The notes under the pieces are model-generated. The model worked only from the letters and a program-made list of their open reading frames with translations. It ran no database searches and was not told where the DNA came from. From a bacterium (Candidatus Ratteibacteria) CG_4_9_14_3_um_filter_41_21 (lineage in GTDB: Bacteria; Ratteibacteria; UBA8468): a DNA stretch of 6,728 bases. The DNA is taken from assembly GCA_002791075.1 (NCBI GenBank), contig PFWI01000105.1, forward strand, positions 1 through 6,728. The letters are read 5' to 3'. Position numbers and translations under genes: made by a program. Below are positions 1-5,136 of this stretch, piece after piece; the stretch's first letter is position 1; each line of letters opens with the position of its first letter.

Positions 1-1
1 A

Positions 2-553
2 AACAATTTTGTCACTAACGGTTATATTAGCGAAGAAGCTTTAAAATTAATCAGTCCTTATCTGGATGCGGCAAATGTTGACTTAAAAAGTTTTAAGCAG
101 GACTTTTACCAGAAATTCTGTGGAGCAAAGTTGCAGCCGGTTTTAAATAGTTTGAAATTAATGAAAAAGCTGGGAATCTGGGTGGAGGTGACGACCCTGA
201 TTATTCCCGGCTTAAATGATTCTGAGGATGAATTAAAAGAGATTGCTAACTTTGTTTTTAGTTTAGGCAAAGAAACTCCCTGGCATCTTTCCCGTTTCTA
301 TCCCCATTATAAACTGGCCGACTTACCCCCCACGCCTGTTGAAACTCTGCATCAAGCAAGAGAGATTGGGAAGAGCGCAGATTTAAAATATGTCTATTCG
401 GGAAACGTTCCCGGTGATGAAGGGGAGAATACTTTCTGTCCTGATTGTGGGAAAATGGTGATTAAGCGCTATGGGTTTCAAACTCTGGAGAATCGGCTCA
501 AGCAGGGAAAGTGTCCAAATTGTGGAACAAAAATTGCCGGGATTGGCATGTAA
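2..553 (+). CDS. amrS: AmmeMemoRadiSam system radical SAM enzyme, 3' part
   Basis: This is the C-terminal 183 residues of a radical SAM protein whose start lies left of the window; the frame is open from base 2. The segments VTNGYI, LDAANVDLKSF, GIWVEVTTLIIPGLND, TPWHLSRFYPHYKL, PPTPVETL and VYSGNVPGDEGENT are hallmarks of the AmmeMemoRadiSam radical SAM family (a pyruvate-formate-lyase-activase-like enzyme found with Memo-like and AMMECR1 proteins). The radical SAM CxxxCxxC cluster would be in the missing N-terminal part. The C-terminus carries a zinc-ribbon-like pair of CxxC knuckles (Cys codons at 437, 446, 512 and 521). The biochemical role of the system is not settled. The TTG at 131 is internal, not the start. 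The stop lies 7 bp from the end of the convergent kinase gene, with no clear terminator hairpin between them. Its usual partner amrA occurs at the right end of the window. Confidence 0.93.
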   Translation, partial: NNFVTNGYISEEALKLISPYLDAANVDLKSFKQDFYQKFCGAKLQPVLNSLKLMKKLGIWVEVTTLIIPGLNDSEDELKEIANFVFSLGKETPWHLSRFYPHYKLADLPPTPVETLHQAREIGKSADLKYVYSGNVPGDEGENTFCPDCGKMVIKRYGFQTLENRLKQGKCPNCGTKIAGIGM

Positions 554-560
554 GAAAAAG

Positions 561-1586
561 TTAATATTTCTTTATTTTTACTTTTGTTAATATCTCAGCA
601 ATATCTTCCTTTTGGCAGATTGCCGTCCCAGGCTGTAAACAAGTGGCGGTGCCAAGAGTAACTCCAAATCTCAGCGCGTCTTCTAAATTCTTGTATGGAA
701 TTTCAAAGTTCCCCCTCTCCTCATTCCTCCCCCTCAAGGGGGGAGGAGATAGGTGGGGGTGTAATTTATTTTCTTTTGTAAGCGAGAAGAGAAAGCCGGC
801 CAGTAATGCGTCTCCGGAGCCAATCGTGCTTTTCACTTTTATTTGCGGAGGAGCAGCGGAGAAAACCTCTCTTGCGGTTACTAATATTGCTCCTTTCTCT
901 CCTAAAGAAGTAAGTACCATTCTGATTCCTTTTTTAACGAGATTTTTGGAAAGAATAATAATTTCAGGAATCGTTTTCACCTTTTTTTTGCATAGACGCG
1001 AGAGTTCCCAGAGGTTTGGTTTGATGAGAAATGGAGATGCTTGAATTCCCAGCGAGAAGGCTTCCTCGTCAGAGTCAAGAACCATCCTTACTCCGATTTT
1101 TTTTAATCTTCTGATAATTTTCTGGTAGGTATTTGTAGGAATTCCGGGGAGGAGACTTCCGGAACAAACAAAGTAGTCGTTTCTTTGACAGGGAAGGGAA
1201 AAGATATGAGAGAGAAGTTCTTTAATTTCTTTTTTTTCTGCCTTTGGACCTCTTTCGTTAAGGCGGATTGTTTTCTTGGTTTGTTCTTCAAAGATGTTTA
1301 AGATAAGCCGGGTTTCTTTATTGATTTTGGTGAAAGAAAAGGGAACCCTTTTCTTAGCCAGGAGTTCTTCTATTCTTTTTCCGGTGATACCTCCGGAAAA
1401 CCCCAGAGCTAAAGTAGAAGCGCCCAGGAAAGAGAGAACCCGGGAAATATTGATTCCTTTTCCTCCCGGGTCTTCACGAAAATGGTCAATTCGGTTGATA
1501 TCATCAAAGAGGATTTGTTTAATAATGATGCTTTTGTCTAAGGAGGGATTCAGGGAAAGGCTATAGATGGTTGTTCTCTTTTTCAC
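561..1586 (-). CDS. 1-phosphofructokinase-family (PfkB superfamily) hexose/tagatose-phosphate kinase
   Basis: A 341-aa kinase of the PfkB superfamily, closest by motif to the 1-phosphofructokinase/tagatose-6-phosphate kinase group. It starts with the NPSLDK substrate-loop motif (residues 13-18), has the GGKGINISRVL sugar-binding signature (41-51), the KPNLWEL segment (189-195), a TSLGEKGA strand, and the ATP/anion-hole motif TIGSGDALLAGF (254-265) with the presumed catalytic base D259. It should transfer phosphate from ATP to a phosphosugar in the cytosol; the exact sugar cannot be read from sequence. The GTG start overlaps the rpsU stop codon (GTGA, 1583-1586), and no good Shine-Dalgarno is visible, so coupled translation is likely. 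Between the catalytic motif and the last helical region (LEDALRFG, 301-308) lies a proline/arginine-rich stretch of about 28 residues (271-298) encoded by a palindromic repeat. This inflates the length compared with the roughly 310 residues usual for the family. Confidence 0.9.
   Translation of the reverse strand: MKKRTTIYSLSLNPSLDKSIIIKQILFDDINRIDHFREDPGGKGINISRVLSFLGASTLALGFSGGITGKRIEELLAKKRVPFSFTKINKETRLILNIFEEQTKKTIRLNERGPKAEKKEIKELLSHIFSLPCQRNDYFVCSGSLLPGIPTNTYQKIIRRLKKIGVRMVLDSDEEAFSLGIQASPFLIKPNLWELSRLCKKKVKTIPEIIILSKNLVKKGIRMVLTSLGEKGAILVTAREVFSAAPPQIKVKSTIGSGDALLAGFLFSLTKENKLHPHLSPPPLRGRNEERGNFEIPYKNLEDALRFGVTLGTATCLQPGTAICQKEDIAEILTKVKIKKY
711..759. repeat. palindromic repeat inserted in frame in the kinase gene
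   Basis: An imperfect palindrome: a core stem CCTCCCCC (726-733) pairs with GGGGGAGG (739-746) across a 5-nt loop, and outer C5/G5 tracts (711-715 and 755-759) extend the symmetry. It is strikingly G/C-rich inside an A/T-rich gene. On the minus strand it is read as PHLSPPPLRGRNEERG-like peptide, which does not match the kinase family. It resembles the short dispersed palindromes seen between genes in several uncultured lineages, but here it is kept in frame. Confidence 0.75.
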
Positions 1587-1756
1587 TCTGGACTTTCAGG
1601 ATATATTCTTCTGCCTTTTTTTCTCCGCCGGGTTTTGCTTGGCTTTTCGTAATATTCATGCTTCCTTAGTTCTTGCATAATCCTTTCCTTTTCCACCTCT
1701 TTTTTAAAGGTGCGAAAAATTTTTTCAAAACTTGGCCTTCCGGTAAAATTTCTCAA
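1583..1756 (-). CDS. rpsU: 30S ribosomal protein S21
   Basis: A 57-aa basic protein. The core GRPSFEKIFRTFKKEVEKE (7-25) followed by IMQELRKHEYYEKPSKTRRRKKGRR (26-50) matches the S21 pattern (ESFEKALRRFKREVEREGI.....R.YYEKPSERRKRK) in order and spacing, and the length is normal for S21. S21 joins the platform of the small ribosomal subunit near the anti-Shine-Dalgarno helix and helps initiation. The TTG start is chosen because a near-perfect Shine-Dalgarno (AGGAGGTGA, 1764-1772) sits 7 nt upstream. The more usual MPxVxV start is absent, and the N-terminus MRNFTGRPSFEK is short. The gene lies 17 bp after the zinc-ribbon gene, and its TGA overlaps the GTG of the kinase, so the three form one operon. 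The common rpsU-dnaG-rpoD arrangement is not seen here. Confidence 0.88.
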   Translation of the reverse strand: MRNFTGRPSFEKIFRTFKKEVEKERIMQELRKHEYYEKPSKTRRRKKGRRIYPESPE

Positions 1757-1763
1757 GTAAGAG

Positions 1764-1772
1764 TCACCTCCT
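1764..1772 (-). promoter_or_regulatory. strong Shine-Dalgarno that fixes the TTG start of rpsU
   Basis: On the minus strand the sequence reads AGGAGGTGA, a full match to the 3' tail of bacterial 16S rRNA, and it ends 7 nt before a TTG. It overlaps the space just after the upstream gene's stop codon. It shows that this organism uses Shine-Dalgarno initiation for internal genes, in contrast to the apparently leaderless first genes. Confidence 0.85.
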
Positions 1773-1773
1773 A

Positions 1774-2025
1774 TTAACCATTAACAAAAAGCCTTGCTCC
1801 GCAGTATCTGCAATTTTGTTCTTCTTCTAAATAGCCGTCAGTAATCAAGCAATTTCTACAGCGGATATTTTTATGCACTCCATTAACGACTTTGCTTTTA
1901 ACTGTTTGAGCATTCACAACTTCAGAAGATGCAGTTTTTGAATCTTTCCCCTCTTCTTGCTTTCGCAAGAAAGCAGAGGGGACTTTCCCCTTTTTCTTTT
2001 TCTCCTTTACTTTTTTATTAACCAT
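1774..2025 (-). CDS. small zinc-ribbon protein of unknown function
   Basis: An 83-aa protein with a very lysine-rich N-terminus (MVNKKVKEKKKKGK), a low-complexity middle, and a C-terminal zinc ribbon: C56-x2-C59, 12 residues, C72-x2-C75 (IRCRNC ... NCRYC). The four cysteines could bind one structural zinc; the basic tail suggests, but does not prove, contact with RNA or the ribosome. I do not recognise the family beyond the zinc ribbon. It is the first gene of the operon with rpsU and the kinase, directly downstream of a good promoter. Residues 13-29 (GKVPSAFLRKQEEGKDS) are encoded by a palindromic DNA repeat and probably form a spliced-in linker. There is no Shine-Dalgarno before the ATG, consistent with leaderless translation. 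Confidence 0.7.
   Translation of the reverse strand: MVNKKVKEKKKKGKVPSAFLRKQEEGKDSKTASSEVVNAQTVKSKVVNGVHKNIRCRNCLITDGYLEEEQNCRYCGARLFVNG
1948..1981. repeat. palindromic repeat inside the zinc-ribbon gene
   Basis: The inverted repeat has two stem blocks, CCCCTCT (1948-1954) with AGAGGGG (1975-1981) and TCTTGC (1955-1960) with GCAAGA (1965-1970), a TTTC loop and a 4-nt bulge. A smaller symmetry GGGGA-CTT-TCCCC follows at 1978-1990. It is translated in frame in the linker before the zinc ribbon, and differs in sequence from the palindrome in the kinase gene. Confidence 0.65.
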
Positions 2026-2033
2026 AATTTTTA

Positions 2034-2062
2034 AGTCTAATACATAAAAAAAGAAATGTCAA
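2034..2062 (-). promoter_or_regulatory. sigma70-type promoter of the zinc-ribbon/rpsU/kinase operon
   Basis: On the minus strand TTGACA (2057-2062, perfect -35) is followed after exactly 17 nt by TAGACT (2034-2039, 4 of 6 matches to TATAAT). Only 8 nt separate the -10 box from the ATG at 2025, so transcription would begin at or within a few bases of the start codon. No Shine-Dalgarno could fit in such a leader, and none is seen. Confidence 0.7.
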
Positions 2063-2066
2063 GTTG

Positions 2067-2083
2067 CTGTGAATGATTCACAG
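2067..2083. promoter_or_regulatory. perfect 17-bp palindrome, candidate operator
   Basis: CTGTGAAT-G-ATTCACAG has perfect 8-bp arms around a single central base. It lies just upstream of the leftward -35 box, with its centre about 49 bp upstream of the predicted leftward start and about 105 bp upstream of the rightward one. This placement suits an activator of the rpsU operon. The arms contain TGTGA/TCACA as in CRP sites, but with a 5-bp rather than 6-bp spacer, so another dimeric regulator is as likely. Confidence 0.5.
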
Positions 2084-2102
2084 AAAACCGACCTCTCCGC
2101 AT

Positions 2103-2142
2103 ATTGCTACTGAGGATAGACTAACTATCCGAGTAGCGCAAT
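2103..2142. repeat. inverted repeat next to the rightward promoter
   Basis: The left arm ATTGCTACTGAGGATAG (2103-2119) and right arm CTATCCGAGTAGCGCAAT (2125-2142) are near-perfect complements around the loop ACTAA, with a 2-nt GC insertion in the right arm and a short interruption between the two stem blocks (GGATAG/CTATCC, CTACT/AGTAG). The repeat ends 1 bp before the rightward -35 box. It could be an operator pair or another dispersed palindrome. If promoter spacing is right it lies outside the transcript, so it is not a leader structure. Confidence 0.55.
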
Positions 2143-2143
2143 T

Positions 2144-2172
2144 TTGACAGTGAAACTATTTGACGTTAAAAT
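2144..2172 (+). promoter_or_regulatory. sigma70-type promoter of the kinase-lptD-rdgB-tRNA operon
   Basis: TTGACA (2144-2149, perfect -35) is followed by a 17-nt spacer and TAAAAT (2167-2172, 5 of 6 to consensus). The ATG at 2181 begins 8 nt after the -10 box, the same geometry as the divergent promoter. It argues against a start at 2160, which would lie upstream of the transcription start. Confidence 0.75.
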
Positions 2173-2180
2173 ATGAAAAT

Positions 2181-3125
2181 ATGAAAGGAGATGTAGCTTG
2201 TTTGGGAATTATCGTTGCGGATTTGGTTACTAAGCCAGTAGAAAGTCTGCCGGAGAAAGGCAAACTTTCCTTAGTAAAAAATATTCAGTTGCATACCGGT
2301 GGATGTGCTACCAATACCGGTTTTGCCCTGGCCAAACTTGGGTTGAAGGTATCTATTCTCGGCAAGATAGGCAAAGATGCTTTGGGAGATTTTATTTTTC
2401 GCCAGAGCCAATTTATTGGAACTGATACTACCGGTCTTATTCAGGATAGGAAAAGCAATACCTCATCTACGATCGTAATGGTATCCAAAGATGGCGAGAG
2501 ATCATTCCTCCATTCTTTAGGGGCAAATGCAGAGTTTAATCTGAATGATATAAATTTTAATCTCATTAAAAAATACAAAATCTTACATTATGCCGGGGGT
2601 TTTCTTATGCCAAAACTTGATGGAAAGCCAATTGCTTCCCTCTTGAGAAAAGCAAGGTCTTCGGGGATAGTAACTTCTTTGGATACGGCCTGGGATGCGA
2701 AAGGTAGCTGGATGAAACTTTTAGAGCCAACCCTTGCTCATCTGGATATTTTCCTGCCCAGCATAGAAGAGGCAAGGATGATTACCGGGAAAAAGACACC
2801 CGAGAGCATTTCTTCTTTTCTTCTTAAATATGGGATGAAAATTGTTGGCTTGAAAATGGGAAAGAAGGGTTGTTTTCTTCAGAAACAAGGGAAACCGGGA
2901 ATTTATCTTCCTGCTTTTTCGGTGAAGACGTTGGATACCACCGGCGCTGGCGATGCCTGGGTTGCGGGTTTCCTGACCGGTTTTATCAAAGGGTGGGATT
3001 TGAAAAAAATTGGCAGATTTGCTAATGCCGTTGGGGCGTTATCTACCACATCCTTTGGCGCTACTGAAGGGATAAAATCACTAAAGAAAACTCTAAAGTT
3101 TGTGGGTCATTGCGAGGAGCGTTAG
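2181..3125 (+). CDS. PfkB/ribokinase-family carbohydrate kinase
   Basis: A 314-aa sugar or nucleoside kinase of the PfkB superfamily. Seen in order: an N-terminal strand VACLGIIVADLV, the substrate motif HTGGCATNTGFALAKLG (residues 38-54), a GKIGKDALGDF segment, NxGE-like KMGKKGC, and the C-terminal ATP-binding motif DTTGAGDAWVAGFLTGF with presumed catalytic D258. It should phosphorylate a sugar or sugar-like alcohol in the cytosol; the substrate is not readable, and it lacks the features I would expect of the LPS heptose kinase HldE/RfaE. The start at 2181 is chosen over the in-frame start at 2160 because it fits the family N-terminus and the promoter position. The last residues (GHCEER) come from the palindromic repeat at the gene junction, so the original C-terminus was probably a few residues different. 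The stop lies 4 bp before the preferred lptD start. Confidence 0.88.
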   Translation: MKGDVACLGIIVADLVTKPVESLPEKGKLSLVKNIQLHTGGCATNTGFALAKLGLKVSILGKIGKDALGDFIFRQSQFIGTDTTGLIQDRKSNTSSTIVMVSKDGERSFLHSLGANAEFNLNDINFNLIKKYKILHYAGGFLMPKLDGKPIASLLRKARSSGIVTSLDTAWDAKGSWMKLLEPTLAHLDIFLPSIEEARMITGKKTPESISSFLLKYGMKIVGLKMGKKGCFLQKQGKPGIYLPAFSVKTLDTTGAGDAWVAGFLTGFIKGWDLKKIGRFANAVGALSTTSFGATEGIKSLKKTLKFVGHCEER

Positions 3126-3173
3126 CGACGTGGCAATCCAAAAGCGAGATTGCTTCACTTCGTTCGCAATGAC
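3106..3173. repeat. 68-bp palindromic element across the kinase/lptD junction
   Basis: Terminal inverted repeats GTCATTGCGA (3106-3115) and TCGCAATGAC (3164-3173) are perfect over 10 bp; inner arms GCAATC (3133-3138) and GATTGC (3148-3153) close a 9-nt loop. This matches a short palindrome I recall as widespread in unrelated bacterial genomes, often mis-annotated as peptides of the HCEERSDVAI type. Here it is translated in two frames: it ends the upstream kinase (HCEER-stop) and opens lptD. Confidence 0.85.
3114..3119 (+). promoter_or_regulatory. repeat-borne Shine-Dalgarno for lptD
   Basis: GAGGAG lies 10 nt before the GTG at 3130, and both are within the palindromic element. It is the only good purine-rich match upstream of any candidate lptD start, although spacing is slightly long. 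It lies inside the last codons of the kinase, as expected for coupled translation. Confidence 0.5.
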
Positions 3174-5136
3174 AGCTATACTGTCAATTATTCTACTGGC
3201 GGTTTTCTCCTCTCTTTTCGCTGAGGAAATACCGATAAGTTGGGAAGCGGATAAAGCAGAAAGTTATATGGAAAATGACAAAATTACAAAAGTAATTTTG
3301 AAAGGTAATGCAGAAGTAAAAAAAGATTCTCTTCTTATTAAAGGCGAAGAGATTGAGTATAATCGGCAAAAGAACCAGATTCTTATTCCCGGGAGCGCCC
3401 TTTTGCTTGAAGGGAAAATTAGAATTGAGGGCAAAGATTTGCTTTACAATCTTAAGGAGGAATCAGGTTCCTTAAAAGAAGTTAGTTTTGTTAATCCTCC
3501 CTGGTATGGAAAAGGGGAGGAACTAAAAATTGAGAAGAAAGGTCAATATCTCATCAAAAATGGTTATATTACGACTTGCGAGTTTTTTCCTCCTCACTAC
3601 CGTTTGAAAGCGAAGAAGATCAAGGTTTCGGTAAAAGATAAACTGGAAGCAAAGAATTTAACTTTATATGCAGGAAAAGTCCCGGTCCTTTATCTTCCTT
3701 ACTATAACCAGAATTTAAAGGAGGGCGCAGAGAGTTTTTTTGGCTTTGTTCTTGGTCAGGATACCGACTGGGGGCTGTATCTTCTCAACGCTTTTACTTT
3801 TCCTTTAAAAGGATATAGCGCCTCTTATCATTTTGACCTTCGGGAAAAAAAAGGAGTAGGGGTGGGATTTGATCTTAAGAAAAAGCCCAAGGATGGAGAA
3901 GAAGGGATTTTAAAAACTTACTATATCAAAGAAAAGGATACCGATAAAGAGCGCTATCAGTTCAATTACAAATATAGGGATGCATGGGAAGAGGACGAGA
4001 GAGAGATGGTTCTTCTCTCCGAAGCGCACAAATTAGCTGATCGAGAATTTTTAAAAGATTATTTTTATAATGATTATTTAGAGGAAAGGCAACCAAGAAC
4101 TTATCTTTCTCTTACCGAGAGAAAACCACAGCGTTTCCTGAATTTTTTGGTAAGAAAGAAAATTAACGATTTTTATTCGGTTACTGAACGGCTTCCTGAA
4201 GTGAACCTTTCCTTTCCTCTTCAAAATTTCGGAAAGAATCTTTATTTTCGCTCAGAGACGAATCTGGCAAATCTAAGAAAGGAGATTGAAGGAGAAACCA
4301 AGACTTCAGTACGACTGGATACTTTTAATGAACTTACCGCTTCCCGGAGGTATAAAGGATGGCTAAATGTCAGACCGCATACCGGTCTCAGACTCACATC
4401 CTATACTAAAAATAAAGAAGGGAAAGAAGCTTTTCGTTCTCTGGAAGAGGCGGGGCTGGATTTAGGCACTAAATTTCAAAAACATTTCAATATGAAAAAC
4501 GCTAATTTTTTGCATATTGTGGAGCCGAGACTTTCTTTTGACTACCAGGAAGTTTCTCTTCCCCCGGAGAAACTTCTGAATTTTGATTCTATTGATAATC
4601 TTCATTCTGATAAATATATTACCGCACAATTGATCAATCGCATTTGCCCAAAAGAAGAAAAATTGGATCTTTTACGCGCTTCCCTTAAAACTAATTATTC
4701 TTTATCGGAAAGCCGATTTAAAGATACATCTTTAATTTTTAACCTTAATCCGAGAGCAAATTGGTCTTTTTGCAACGAAAGCCATTATGATATCCCCGGG
4801 AAATTCTGGAAAACTTCTACCTCTAATTTTTCCTGGTGGAAAAAGAAACATAGTTTTAATCTCTCCCACTATTACCAAAATGAAGGAAGCAACAGTCTTG
4901 TTCCCAGTTTTTATTGGGAAATTAGCCCTAAATGGCAGGCAAAATTTACCACTTCCTATCGTCTTGAGGAAAAAGATTTTGAAAGCAGAGAGATTGTTCT
5001 TTACCGGGATTTACACTGTTGGAAGTCTTCTATTTCTTTTTATCGTGATTCTACCCAAAGATCGGTTTTTCTTACTTTTTACCTCACTGCATTTCCTAAA
5101 AATGTAATTGGAATTGAAAAAACTTTTGAAGGTTAA
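3130..5136 (+). CDS. lptD: LPS-assembly protein LptD (OstA family), outer membrane
   Basis: A 668-aa outer-membrane protein that, with LptE, would insert lipopolysaccharide into the outer leaflet. A signal peptide is clear: K5/R6 in the n-region, a hydrophobic core ILSIILLAVFSSL (about 17-29) and a likely cut after LFA31. Next is an OstA/LptA-like beta-jellyroll domain (about 36-145: ISWEADKAESYMENDKITK, LKGNAEVKK, IKGEEIEYN), then the LptD signature with ITTCEFFPPHYRLKAKKIKV (about 148-166) and VPVLYLPYY (184-192), then a long C-terminal region rich in alternating aromatic and polar strands, fitting the 26-strand barrel. It is somewhat short for LptD (about 780 in E. coli). The GTG start at 3130 is preferred for its Shine-Dalgarno and basic n-region; TTG 3100 and ATG 3169 are in-frame alternatives, the latter lacking Shine-Dalgarno and positive charge. 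The stop overlaps rdgB by one base. Confidence 0.88.
   Translation: MAIQKRDCFTSFAMTAILSIILLAVFSSLFAEEIPISWEADKAESYMENDKITKVILKGNAEVKKDSLLIKGEEIEYNRQKNQILIPGSALLLEGKIRIEGKDLLYNLKEESGSLKEVSFVNPPWYGKGEELKIEKKGQYLIKNGYITTCEFFPPHYRLKAKKIKVSVKDKLEAKNLTLYAGKVPVLYLPYYNQNLKEGAESFFGFVLGQDTDWGLYLLNAFTFPLKGYSASYHFDLREKKGVGVGFDLKKKPKDGEEGILKTYYIKEKDTDKERYQFNYKYRDAWEEDEREMVLLSEAHKLADREFLKDYFYNDYLEERQPRTYLSLTERKPQRFLNFLVRKKINDFYSVTERLPEVNLSFPLQNFGKNLYFRSETNLANLRKEIEGETKTSVRLDTFNELTASRRYKGWLNVRPHTGLRLTSYTKNKEGKEAFRSLEEAGLDLGTKFQKHFNMKNANFLHIVEPRLSFDYQEVSLPPEKLLNFDSIDNLHSDKYITAQLINRICPKEEKLDLLRASLKTNYSLSESRFKDTSLIFNLNPRANWSFCNESHYDIPGKFWKTSTSNFSWWKKKHSFNLSHYYQNEGSNSLVPSFYWEISPKWQAKFTTSYRLEEKDFESREIVLYRDLHCWKSSISFYRDSTQRSVFLTFYLTAFPKNVIGIEKTFEG

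Noticed and set aside
554..600. Terminator between the convergent amrS and kinase genes
   Set aside because: Only 7 bp lie between the stops, and the A/T-rich stretch, with GTTAATAT twice, forms no stable hairpin followed by a T run.
643..1044. Plus-strand open frame of 133 codons opposite the kinase
   Set aside because: It is antisense to a well-supported kinase gene, with no family motifs and no ribosome-binding site.
1103..1291. Minus-strand 62-codon frame within the kinase
   Set aside because: Another frame of the same strand as the real gene; sequence looks like out-of-frame low-complexity residue use.
1276..1566. Plus-strand open frame of 96 codons
   Set aside because: Shadow of the kinase N-terminal half, which carries the NPSLDK and GGKGIN motifs on the other strand.
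2067..2083. CRP-binding site
   Set aside because: TGTGA and TCACA are separated by 5 rather than 6 bp, so the helical phasing is wrong for CRP; kept only as a generic operator candidate.
2160..2180. Upstream start for the PfkB-family kinase at 2160
   Set aside because: It falls between the -35 and -10 boxes of the predicted promoter, adds residues unlike the family, and has no ribosome-binding site.
3169..3171. ATG 3169 as the lptD start
   Set aside because: It lacks a Shine-Dalgarno and would leave the signal peptide without a positively charged n-region; kept as an alternative, not the main call.
4787..5107. Plus-strand 106-codon frame inside lptD
   Set aside because: Out-of-frame shadow of the LptD barrel, without homology signs.
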